DNA of 64,000 nt from Kitagawia praeruptora (taxonomy: Eukaryota > Streptophyta > Magnoliopsida > Apiales > Apiaceae), in NCBI GenBank assembly GCA_037693485.1, contig CM075344.1, forward strand, positions 41,698,501 to 41,762,500, given 5' to 3'. The notes beneath the pieces were generated by a model. The model ran no database searches, had not been told where the DNA came from, and worked only from the letters and a program-made list of their open reading frames with translations. Shown here in pieces: positions 1 through 10,600 of the stretch. The translations under genes were made by a program, and so were the position numbers. Position 1 is the first letter of the stretch, and every line of letters begins with the position of its first letter.

Positions 1-9
1 ACTGCTATT

Positions 10-3000
10 GTGGAGGTTGTAGCCCTGGAAAACGCAATCACTTCCTATGTCATCTACTGCAAGGTTCAAGATAAGGAAATCACTATCACTACTGCAGACA
101 TGAACCAAGCACTAGGACTACAACAAGAGTCATTTGACAGAATGGCCACTAACGCAGAGTTGGAGGAATTCTTTGAGTTCATAAACTACTCAGATGGGAT
201 TAACCTTGGAAAGCTAAACAGAAAGAATCTGAGAAAGGAGTGGAGCTATGTGTTTGCAACTCTTCTCCAAGTCTTCACTGCCAGGAAATCAAGCTTTGAT
301 CAAATCAGTGCACCTGTGCAGCAAATTGGATATGCTTTGGCCTATGGAAAGAAGATAGATGTTGGCCAAATCATACTTCAAGAATTATATGGGAGACTTG
401 GTAAGAACACAACCAAGAGAGGTACTGATATTTTCTTCCCTCGCTTTATTCAATCTGTACTTAATTATAAAAATGCTTCATTGATTGAATTGCCTGGGAT
501 TGATAAAAATAAAATAGGCTATCCTAAGTCCATGACCAAACTCATTTTTGGTAACTTGGAAACTAGGAATGATGTGGATGTAAGACTGAACATAACTCCC
601 CATATGGAGAGTTTGTTTAGGACTTACCCCCACAACATGCCAACATTTGATGCAAAATCTAAGTTAGCACAGCCCAAGCAAGTAGAACAAAATGCTAACC
701 CAGGGCCTGCTAACCAACCCTCTCAACCAAACACTCTACCTCTTACTGAGCCAACTGCATCATCCTCTCAAAAGGGTGATGTTAGTAAAAAGAAGAGAAA
801 GGAAGTAATGTCTGCACCTTTAAATATCTTGTCTGAAGCAGCATTAGCTGTTGAATTAGGTCTAGGAAGTGAGGAATCTGAGTTACCCTTACACAGAACA
901 AAGAAGAAGAAAACTAAGACCACCTCTTCAGTCACACAAATGGCTGAAGTTGTAAAATCAGGGGCACACAGCTCACTAGGTGTATCCTCTCAACAGGGTG
1001 CACCTATAGAATCAAGCATTCTCCCCAATGCACCCTCTTGTATAGAGTCAGCACATGGGAGTGATAAGGCTGGCACAACACTGAGTGGAGAGCACATCAC
1101 TTTTGAAACTCCCTCTATCTCTCAGGGGGAGTTGCCAAAATCTACTCTAAAACACACTTCTCTTCCATAATCTAACTCTGAAATTTCTTTGGAACCTGCA
1201 ACTCAGACAACTGAGATGCAAGGTATTGATCATCAAGAATCCTTTTCGCTTGATGAGCCAATAATTTCAAGTGACTTAGTGCATGACACTTTGTTCACCA
1301 CTCAGAACCCACATTTAGATGGTGAGGGAATGCATGCTGAGGCATATCCTAATGACACCATCACAAACACAGAGGTTCCCCTAGTTTTTACTAGAGACTC
1401 TGTGCCTGTGTCAACTGCTGGTGTAATTCATCCCACTTCTGTGGTGACACCAGTAGTAGAGTCAATCCATCCGGTTACAGAAGTTGCATCTGTAACTGAG
1501 GAGACTAGCTTGCCTAGCTCTAGCTCTGACTTCATGTCAACATGGCTGAAGCCTGTGCAACATGACAGTGCTTCAGGATCAGGGTCTGTTCCACAACAAT
1601 TGACGGTTGAAGCACTTCAAAGCTTAATTGTGGATCAGATTCCTGAGTTCACAAAGATTGCTCAGCACCTTCTCACTGCAGACATGCCCAATCCAAACTA
1701 TGAGGCTATTCTGTTATGCCATAGGGATGATGTGGAAGTGCAGAAGTCAAAGATCATTGATGATGCTGAGAGAGATGGCAACATAGATGCCTGGTTGCAA
1801 GGAAAATATGATATTACTCTCGATGAAGCACTTCAGTATCTCAGGGAGGAATACATCACTTCACTGGGCTCCAATGCAAAATCCCTGTCACCTGGTGAAG
1901 TGTATGAAGCTGTAAATGACTCCTACAAGGGTTTCCTCAAGGCTGCACACTATCTTGGCAAGGGAGTCAAAACTGAAGTCAACAGGGTGTGTGATAAGAC
2001 AGCCACTTCAGTAGCAGAAGTCAAGAGGGCCTTTGATGCTAAATTTCCTCAATTGGACAGTGTGTTCAAGGACATCAAACACTGCAACTCTACCTGCACT
2101 CAGGTGGACAATGGGCTGGCTGTGCTAAAAGATGCTGTCACAGGTCTGGGGCGTCAATTTCAGAATCTATCTGACCAGACTACAGATGCCAATGCCATGC
2201 TGAGGATAATGTTCAAAAATCTTTATGGAGATAGACTAGTGACTGATGTCCCTGTGCATGAATTGTCTAAATATGAAGTGAAGAGACTGCAGGATCAATC
2301 TTTATCTGGCTTCAAGGCCAATGAGTTATTCACTAAGGTCAACACTCTTGAGCAGGAGGTAGCTACTCTCACCAAGACCAATGCTCATCTCACAGAAACG
2401 GTTGCATTGCTAAATGTTCAGTTGGACACTCAAGCATCCACCACAGCTGATGTCCTTCTGCATCAACAATCCATGTTAGCTGCAATGATGAAGCATATGG
2501 GTCTCCCTCTACCTGATGAATCTTCACTCCCAAAGGACATTTCTACAGCCTCTGTGCCTGACAACAAGCCTAAGGGGGAGAAGAAGGCTAGGAACTCAAA
2601 TTCAAAGGGGGAGACAAAGGGAGAGAAAGGCATAATAATCAAAGAGGGTGGTAAACAAAGGGCTTCTAAGTCTCTAGCAAATGTGCCTGGCAAGGGAAAA
2701 GCCAAAGTAGATGAGCCTCCATCTATCTTGCCAGTTGTCACCTTACCAACTGTTCACATCACTACTCCTGGAGGACAAAAGCAATCCATAACTACCACAG
2801 TGGTTGCAGGGAGTATGCCATCTGACAAACCTCAAATCTCTATATCTGAGAGTGCCAAGCCTGTAGAAGTCAAAGTTGTTACTGAGGCCAAGCTACAAGA
2901 AGTTGCTAACTCCAATGTCTATCATGATAAAGCCTTCTTGGAGTTTCTGAAAGCCATAAGGGAATAGGTTGGTGACACTCAGTTTTATCTGAGGGAGGTG

Positions 3001-3462
3001 AAGAAGCAGATAGACTACATCACTGTCATCCCCAAGAAAGTCAACAATATATGGGTCAAGGAGATAGTGATGGTTTCCAAACTAAAGATATGGCATCTAA
3101 CATACCAGACTCTACAAGACCTAAAGCACTCAGAGATAGATGCCATACTTGAGATCATTGAGAAGAAAAATGAGAACAGCAAGAGTCTGTTTGATGATTT
3201 GAGGAACGGTCAACCTACAAGGCTACCAGAAGTGATCAAGAAGCCATGGACAATTATTTATCAGTCTGGTACCAGAATTGAAGATATCAAGCAATTGGTC
3301 ATTCCTCATGATCTCACCTCCAGAAATCACAGACTGATCATTGCTATCATTGATCAATTACAGAAGAAGGTTGGAGCCAGAAATGCTGAAGAAATTGAGG
3401 CACTGCATATCCTCAGAACCTATATTGCAACTGGTGAAATTCCAGAGAATGGCTCAACCTAG
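10..3462 (+). pseudogene. Copia-A envelope-position gene, first part (two in-frame stops)
   Basis: A long reading frame sits where Sirevirus elements carry an extra gene between RNase H and the 3' LTR. It stays in one frame throughout but is cut by TAA at 1168-1170 and TAG at 2965-2967, ending at TAG 3460-3462. The first 170 residues are a mostly helical domain with the patterns KEWSYVFATLLQVF and ELYGRLGKNT, matching KEWSYLCDGFIKTF and EIAAKLGKKE in Copia-B. A Ser/Thr/Pro-rich and Lys-rich low-complexity stretch follows. Then comes a helical, coiled-coil-like region (about 1600-2450) with heptad-like LTKVNTLEQEVATLTKTN. No signal peptide or clear membrane segment was seen, so an envelope function is not supported; structural or DNA-binding roles are equally possible. 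The true start lies off the left edge. Confidence 0.7.
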
Positions 3463-4588
3463 GAGAAATAAGGATGATGATTCTGAAGACAAAGGTGATG
3501 GGAGGAGAAGACATCACAGGAGAGATAAGGGTGATGAAGATAAGAAGAAAAAGGGGGACAAGGATGAAAAGGATGATAATGACCAGGGTAAAACATATGT
3601 GAGAAAGAGTGGAAGACAGCAAGCCTTAGGCAATGCTAGCAGTAATCTCACCACAACACAAGACTCTAAGTCTAGGGTGAATACTGTTAGTAGTGACCTA
3701 GCAAAATCTACATCTATGGCTTCTGCAACTGTCTTACCATCTCAAGAAAAGAAGAAGATTCAAGTCAAGAAACCATGTGTATGTTTCAGAAAGCAATCTG
3801 CTAATGGAATACTACTATGGTCTACCAACCAAGGTCAAAGATTTCTGCCAAGCAACCATGTCAAGAGGATAAAATTTAAACATGCTGCAAGGAGAGTGAA
3901 GCTATCCAAATCTAGAGCCCTAACAATCATTCCAGGATTAAAGCTCCAGCCACTTGATGAAGACTTTGATGAAGAGCAACTGCTATTTCTAAGAGCTCAA
4001 AAGATATGCTATGCTGCAATTGTGGATGACCACCTTGTAATCAAGTACAATGATGGGAAAGAAATGAAATTCAAACAAGGGGGTTGTCAACATTGGGGTA
4101 AATTGTATGAGATAGAAAGAATCATTGCATTGCTGGATTCTAAGGACAAGGTGGAGAAAGTATGGAAGCTGGAATTGATTGACTTTGTGAAAATGAAGAA
4201 AGAATATGCTGAGAAGATAAGGAAGGGCTGCTATGAGAAATGGTTAGAAAGGGAGAAAGAAATTGATAGACTGGAGATTGAAGCAGAAAAGCTAAGGGCA
4301 AAGGGATTGTGTAGAGTTCAGTTTGATCCCTATGTGGTGAAGTATAGGAGGAGAAATGGAGACAATGTCAATATAAGAATGAACCTACTCAGTCACTATC
4401 CTGCCAACATTCTGAAGCCAGTGCTTGAAGATTTCAAAAACTCTATTATGATTGAAGAATTGGATGCTATGACAGAAATCATGAGAGCAGTAGATGAGAT
4501 TGCAAGAAAGGAGAAAGAAAGGAAACAGAAAGCATATGATGATCTACAAGCCAAGGCAATGGAGATGCAATCAAAAGAAAACGGCTAG
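3450..4588 (+). CDS. Copia-A envelope-position gene, second part (shifted frame)
   Basis: An open frame of 379 codons begins at ATG 3450, overlaps the end of the preceding frame by 13 bases and runs to TAG 4586-4588. The N-terminus is extremely charged (runs of Asp, Lys and Arg), resembling a nuclear-localisation or nucleic-acid-binding tail. The rest is Lys/Glu-rich and probably helical, with a coiled-coil-like YEKWLEREKEIDRLEIEAEK segment. It is either a separate overlapping ORF or the C-terminus of the upstream protein displaced by one frameshift. The frame also extends upstream to 3341, so both readings are possible. No known catalytic domain was recognised. Confidence 0.6.
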
Positions 4589-4736
4589 TACCTCATCATA
4601 CTGTAAGAAGTATTTATCTTGTAATTTCATTTATGTGTTCAATCAAATCACATACCTGTACTTTTAAAAGTTTTATCTTTAATGTATGTTAGGCTTGTTA
4701 TCAGACATGAAATTGTGACTAAGGGTCTCACTCAAA

Positions 4737-4749
4737 ATTTGGGGGAGAT
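4737..4749 (+). other. Copia-A polypurine tract
   Basis: TTTGGGGGAGAT immediately precedes the LTR start TGTTAG. The same motif, inverted, precedes the Copia-B 3' LTR at 7439-7452, so it is the plus-strand DNA primer site. Confidence 0.8.
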
Positions 4750-6058
4750 TGTTAGTTACAGAGGCATGCCTGTATACATCTAATAACAAGCCTAATTGTT
4801 TGTAATGCTTTGCATTACTTACATGACCTCTTAACTGAGGGAACCTCTAGTTGTAGAGTTTCTGTTTGTATTGTACTTGTAATAGGCATCAAATCCTAGT
4901 TGTGTAACTGTACAAATAGAGTCTAGAATAATGCTTGAAAGAAGTTCCATGGTTCATGCCTCAAGCAAGGAGTTAAAGACTGCCAAATAATCACAGTTGG
5001 GATTTGAAGAAATGAAGAATTTGCCTAAGTACCAATTCGAAAAGTATATTTGTCTATTCGAGAAGTCCAGCATTCGAGAAGTCAGAGATTCGATATCTCA
5101 AGACACTATTCGATATCTCTGAATACACTGTTCGATATCTCATTCGATATCTCAGGGATTCGATATGTCTACTACTCTATTCGAGAACTCAAGAAGTCAA
5201 CAAGTCAAGATGGTATTCGAGTTCTCAAAGAGTCAACAAGTCAAAGTTCCATTCGATATCTCAAAGACTCAGAAAGCTATTCGACAACTCGAGGATTCGA
5301 TAAGTCAAATGCTCTATTCGACAACTTAAGGAATCCTGATGGAAAAGAGCTATTCGAGAAGTGGTTCGATATGTCACTATAACAGTATTCGAGAACTCAA
5401 AGTTATCGATCAAGTCAATTCTAGTTCTCGAATCACTTACTTAGTCACTTCTCGAATACATTCTTGGAGACAAAATACTGAAGAAATTGTACAAGTCAGA
5501 AACCTGCAACAAGCCAATGCACTTTATGGACCACAACCTGTAACGTGCTCTGGAAAGCCTACAAGGAAGCTTGGAGAGATATAGAAGAGACAAGGAGCTA
5601 AAGAAGTGGATCTAAACAGGCTTTGCAAAGTCAAATCTGTAACCGTCTGGACACTTACTCAAAAAGGATAGACAGACTAGAAAGTAATGTGTTTTAGCTA
5701 CCTTATTTGTAGTAAGCAGGCTGTATCCATGTTCTATAAGGACACAGCCTCACTTCATAACTTAGTAACTTTGGGAGTCAAGTTTTTCATACACTGTAAG
5801 CTATATCTCTCTGAGAAAAACGAAGCTGAGAATACTACCATTTGTATTCACAGATTGTAGCAACCTTTATCTAATATACATTAGATTAAAGTGATATTGT
5901 GTCTTGTGTTGTTTATTTATCCGCACCTTAATTTCTGCACACACAGGAATTTCTGCACACACAGGCACTTATCTGCTACACAGACTCAATCCAAGAAAAG
6001 TTCAAGAATCCATTCACCCCCCCCCCCTGTATTCTTTTACCGTGTTCAATACTCAACA
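4750..6058 (+). repeat. Copia-A 3' LTR
   Basis: This 1.3 kb LTR begins TGTTAGTTAC and ends CTCAACA. Its U3 part carries a dense motif array (5034-5460), a TATA-like CTATAAGG lies near 5733, and a C-rich run (about 6017-6027) lies close to the 3' end, as in the Copia-B LTR, whose end has a similar C7 tract in element orientation. It abuts B3-gene flanking sequence at about 6059. The right boundary could be 6058 or 6060. Confidence 0.75.
5034..5460 (+). promoter_or_regulatory. Array of about 19 TTCGA-centred motifs in the Copia-A U3
   Basis: In about 430 bp the core TTCGA occurs roughly nineteen times, mostly as ATTCGAGAAGTC, ATTCGATATCTCA or TATTCGAGAACTC. Two inverted copies (TTCTCGAAT) lie at 5424 and 5450. 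Spacing is irregular (10-30 bp), so this is not a simple tandem repeat. TTCGAGAA contains one TTC and one GAA in the opposed arrangement of a minimal heat-shock element half-pair, but I did not see the three consecutive units of a full element. The array lies upstream of a TATA-like sequence, the position of an LTR enhancer. Confidence 0.75.
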
Positions 6059-6235
6059 CACTGTCAGAACTCAGAAGTTTCAAGTATCTGTATTTGAGAA
6101 GAGGAATATCAATAACTTTAACAAAACAGGTCTTCTTTCATTTCTATGCACAAAATTTATAATTTCTTAATACTTGAATGTTTATAATTTTGTTTGTTCT
6201 GTTCGTTGAAAGGATTGGAGCAGGGTAAATCTCTG

Positions 6236-6454
6236 ATGAAGTGGGTAAAAGTTATGAATGATGACACAATATTGACTGGTAAATTGGTACGTTTGTTCTA
6301 TAAATACTTTGTAATTTTCATTACAAACAGCTTCCTTGTTGGTATATATAACTTGGTCGTTAGCTCTAAGATTAGTTTCATATTTACAGGAAATTCCATG
6401 TTTGTTTCTAGAACAACATATTCAAAATCTGGGCGAAAAACTTCATTTGTTAAT
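6236..6454 (+). pseudogene. B3-domain gene, 5' part (exon 1 and start of exon 2)
   Basis: A candidate start ATG at 6236 opens a short exon to 6286, followed by a GT-AG intron (6287-6389). Exon 2 starts at 6390 and is cut at 6454 by the Copia-B insertion. The residues ILTGKL, then EIPCLFL and LGEKLHLL, match the start of a plant B3 DNA-binding domain (beta-strand, PxxF, then GxxxxL). An upstream start is possible because the frame is open to 6213. Copia-A inserted only about 180 bp upstream, so the promoter is probably displaced. The gene resumes at 37229. Confidence 0.7.
6450..6454. repeat. Left target duplication of Copia-B (TTAAT)
   Basis: TTAAT here and again at 37224-37228, directly outside the TG...CA LTR ends. 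Confidence 0.9.
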
Positions 6455-7438
6455 TGTTATTCCCAGATTACACACTTGTATAATTGTAGAAGGGGGGGTT
6501 GAATACAATTCTTGATAGTTATAAATTTCTGATAAAAACCACAGAAATCTATAAAGAAATAATTGCTGAATAGAAATGGTTCACAAACACATAAAAAAAT
6601 TAGGTGGTTAAATGTACCACCTGAGACTTTTATTTGAAGAAAACCCTGTGATACAAATGTACACAGCTGCTGTGTTTACAACTCTTTGCTTCTAAAGATA
6701 TTCAAGAAACCCTAAGCAAATATGTAAGTTTTCTTACTGTCCAACGAGTTGCTACACTTGGTTATATATCCCAAGTTTACCAGTGCTACAGGAATAAGAT
6801 AATATTAATCTAATTCAAGTTGACTTGCTACTCCACTCCAAATCCACATGTAGCCGAAAGGTTGTCCTTGTGAACAGATATGTCCCCTGCACCTTTCTTG
6901 TATGTACTGTGTAAATGGAATGCTTCTTTCTTCTGTGTTTCCAAAGCATGGCTGCCATACTGCTTTTTATACCTACTATCAACCCATGTGATCTGTCAGT
7001 CAAACCTGTCCTTATCAACTGCTAATTCCCAGCTAGCATAGGATAAAGTGACAATGATTATCCATTGATGTTGTGCACAATTATCCGTTGACGGTAGTTT
7101 GAGCTTTATCCGTTGAACGAGTAGATTTGAGTTGTATCCGTTGATAGAGCCCTGTTCTTATCCGTTGATACACTTTCACTTAGACAGAATTACATAGCAT
7201 AGCTTATTTACAATTGGCTACCCTATTCTGCCTATCCATTGATGGTCAACATGACTCTGAACAAAAACACTATCAACTGATAAATAGAGATATTGCAGTA
7301 TGCTACAAAACCTCATCCGTTGATGAGCTACCTATCAACGAATAGTTATAAAGTCTTATCCGTTGACAGTTACAAAACTTGACTTATACAATTTTGCTTG
7401 AATGTTAAGTTATCATCAACTACAACATATTCCTAACA
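6455..7438 (-). repeat. Copia-B 3' LTR
   Basis: On the minus strand it runs TGTTAGGAAT to GGGAATAACA and is nearly identical to 36241-37223. In element orientation the U3 region (7438 to about 7040) holds the TATCCGTTGATA array. A TATA box (GTATAAAAAG, plus 6963-6972) follows. A C7 tract lies near the 3' end. Confidence 0.92.
7059..7368 (-). promoter_or_regulatory. TATCCGTTGATA motif array in U3 of the Copia-B 3' LTR
   Basis: Ten copies were found by eye. TATCCGTTGA-type copies occur near 7083, 7107, 7135, 7159, 7313 and 7357, TATCCATTGATG near 7059 and 7233, and inverted TATCAAC-type copies near 7271 and 7333. The core CCGTTG fits the generic plant MYB site CNGTTR, and its complement contains AACGG, the core of mitosis-specific activator elements. 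The array is about 70-400 bp upstream of the LTR TATA box. Copies are unevenly spaced, separated by unrelated DNA, and occur in both orientations. Confidence 0.85.
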
Positions 7439-7452
7439 ATCTCCCCCAATTT
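7439..7452 (-). other. Copia-B polypurine tract
   Basis: On the minus strand AAATTGGGGGAGAT directly precedes the 3' LTR. It is nearly the same as the Copia-A tract. Confidence 0.85.
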
Positions 7453-7614
7453 ATACTTGATGGCAATAAAGCATAAATTCAGAACCTTGATGATAACAAA
7501 ACATTCCTAAAGATATATACACTACAGTATGCAAAAATTGTATTAAGCTACAAAAATTAAAAACAGAAAGCTTTAAGAAACTTATCAGAGATGTGCTCCT
7601 TTAGATTGAGCAGA

Positions 7615-10600
7615 TTAATGATGTTTCCTTTCTCTGGTTGGCTGCACCCTTGACTTTCCTTCCTTGGCAGAGTTGGACTCAATTTGCACTTGAAGTTGCC
7701 TATAGAAGGTATCTTCTTCAACAACTTTTGGATTTAGCTTTAGTTGTAACCATCTTAGGTAATCAGAACTAGCCTTTGACAGTTGGTCTTCTAACCTGAA
7801 GAATCTCCTAGTGCCCTCTTCATCCCTGAACTCCATCATCCAAAAGGGTTGAATGTGGATTTTCTGTCCATTATATGGGATCTTCATTTTCTTTGGTAGA
7901 CTTGAGGGTGAGTTCCATTCTCTCCTTATTTCTTCTATTCTGCTTATTATCTCCCTTCTGGCTGTCTCAGAGAACCCTGTGTGTCTCTTGAATGCTGAGA
8001 ACACTTTGGTCAGTGTATGATAATTCTCTCCAAGAACCTTCTGTAATGGCCATGTCCTCTAACTTCCTCCCTTGTAGACAAACACTAATCTCTCAGGCTG
8101 ATTCTTGTACTTGTCAATTCCTCTTACTTCTGACAATTCATCCAAATATAGATTCATGCCAGAGTATTCTTCAATTTCTGCCTAATAGATAAAGTCTTCT
8201 TTGTTTTCCAAGATTGGTTGTTTGACAATAGCAGGTACCCTAGCAACTTGAACTGGTCCCTTTGAAAGTTGCTTCTTTGGAGCCCTTTTCTTCTGTTTTG
8301 GATTCAGCAAGAATGAAGGAACTTCAATTAAATCAAAATTCATTGGTTCTTCTTTGGGCATTATGGGGTCACCATGAAAGTTTACAGTTGGGTCGATTAC
8401 TGTTGCAGACATAGGTACTGATGAGCCAATGGTTTCTTTTTCTGGAGGGGGTTCTGGAGAAAGAACCCTCTTGGTTTTAGCTTTCCTTCTTTTAGGTTTG
8501 GATTTGGGAACTTCCTCAGGTTCCTTCATTTCAACCTCTACCTCATCCATTAACTCTTGAGCTAGCCTGGCTTGCTTCTCTTCTGAGTTTTCATGTTGAT
8601 TTTATGTACTTGGATGAGCTTCCCTTTGGATTCTGGAGACTTCTTCTCTTTTAGCTTCCACAAATCTAGGATGGCTGTTGGATATATTTAATACTTTTCC
8701 ATTCCTTATGATTACAGCCATCCAATCTCTTACACTCTTATTTGTCTGTACTTTGAACTCCATGATTGTCTTTCCCATTAGCTTTTCTTCATCATTCTTG
8801 GGAAATGGGTAGTCCAATTGAAGCTTGTTCTTCCCATTTTCCTTTGGTGGTGAGTAGGCTCTTGTTTTGATGGCTGGTTCAAATTCTTTGACAAATGATG
8901 GCTCAGCATCATAGAATGTAGGAGCCACAATCTTTGGAGTGAGCACCTTCATGATTGTGGTTGATATTGTTGGAGCAGAAGATTGAGCATTAAGAAACAG
9001 AGATGATGCAATTGATTCATTGATCATCCTCTCTGTCCTTAGAATTCTTTCACTAGTCTCCTTGTTGATCTTTTCCAAAGCTTCTATTCTGGCTTGCCTT
9101 TCACCATCTGAGATTTCTTCTAAGCATTGAATCTCAGGCAAAGCCACTTGTTTCTTCACAGGGGAAGCCTTTATCTCAAACTCTGTTGGATTGACCACTA
9201 CAATTGGCTGTTGCTCCCCCTCAATCTGTGCTATCTCACTACTGGTAGCTTGAAATTGGCCAGTAGATGTTGCAGCCTCTTCTATGCTTGTTCCCATTTT
9301 CATTTTCTCCCCCTTTTTGTTAGCATCAAGGGTTGGGGTTGAAGCTGCAAGTAGCATTTCCAGTAGTTGAGTCTATTTTGATTGATTGGCAATGATAGTG
9401 TGCATTTGAGATTCCATACTATCCACTCTGGAGGAAAGAAGCTGAACAGACTTAGCCAGGCTATCTTCTTTGAGAAGTTTGCTAGAAAGCACCTTCTGAG
9501 TGGTAGTAGGAGCTAGTGCCTCAATCCTGGCATCTAGTGCTATCTTCATATCTCTAATTGCAGACTTGACCTCCTCCTGTTGTGTTCTTTGAATAACAGA
9601 TTGCATCTTTTGTAATTTCAAGGAGGCCATGACTTGCTCAAGAACAGTCTTTCTCTGTGGGTCTGTAGTTTGGTGCTCAGCCTTAGCAGATTGATATTGC
9701 TTCATGATTTCCACATTGAGATCCCCAAGTTCAGTGGCATTTATAAACATCCATGCTGGAGTTTCTTCTTCATTGATTTCCTCACCATCTGAACTTTGAC
9801 TGTCATCACTGCCAAACTCTTCACTTCCAGCACTTGGAGACAGGGTTTGTAAAGCTTCTTTTGCTCTTTGAAGAGATTCTGAGGTGTGCACTAGGTGCAT
9901 TGCCTTCTCTGCCTCCACATTGCCCTGTTGTGCCATGACTTGATAGGCAGAAACAGGATGAGTAAAGGTTTCAGGATCCAAAGAGATGGAGTCAATAATT
10001 GACTGATATTCTTGTCTAAATTCCATCTCTTTGGAAGCTTCATTAACCTCCATTAACTCACTTGCAATGGCTGAATCTTCCTGCCTTATTTCTCCTGTAG
10101 TCCCTTCTCTCCTCTCATCTCTCTTTTCTTGCATCAGGGGCTCCCCCTGGCTCACAGCTCTCACACCCTCACCTTCACCTACTAAGGTGGAACTCTCTAG
10201 CTCTCCTTTTGCCTGACCGGAAGAAATGGTCAGCCTCTCATTGTTTTTCTCTCCTTTTGCCTGCTCACAAGGCAGCCTCTCACTCCCTTCCCTCATTCCT
10301 AAAAGTGTTTCAACTACTACAAACTCCTCCACAGTTGACATGGGAATGTCACATTTTGCATTGGTAGAGAGATTTGTCAATGGATAAAGTGTATCCGTTG
10401 ATGTAGTAGCTATTGCTGTCAACGGATAATTAGTTATAGACATATCCGTTGATGGAGAAACACTTGTCAACGAATGAAGGATATCCATTGATGAAGGAAA
10501 ACGAGTATCCGTTGAAGTGAAAACCAACACTGAATCTGTGGTGATTGATTTTAAGGAAGAGGCCACAGATAGTGTTGTGAATTCAGGAATGGAAGATTGA

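Larger units (their letters stand above)
1..6058 (+). mobile_element. Copia-A: 3' part of a Sirevirus-like LTR retrotransposon
   Basis: Only the downstream part of this element lies in the window. In order it shows a long envelope-position coding region (about 10-4588), a polypurine tract (4737-4749) and a 3' LTR that opens with TGTTAG at 4750 and closes with CAACA at 6058. Gag, pol and the 5' LTR must lie left of base 1. The Copia/Sirevirus assignment rests on the extra gene between pol and the LTR, the TTGGGGGAGAT polypurine tract and the similarity of that gene to the one in Copia-B (7615-12103). The LTR boundary on the right is set by CA and by the start of unrelated B3-gene sequence; the target duplication cannot be checked because the other end is outside. 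Confidence 0.8.

Noticed and set aside
2463..2741. Minus-strand 92-codon frame
   Set aside because: Shadow of the plus-strand Copia-A coding region.
5034..5460. Full heat-shock element calls
   Set aside because: Only paired TTC/GAA units were found, not three consecutive 5-bp units, so I report similarity and no more.
5891..6170. Two overlapping frames near the Copia-A LTR end
   Set aside because: They cross the LTR boundary into B3-gene flank, overlap in two frames and are low complexity.
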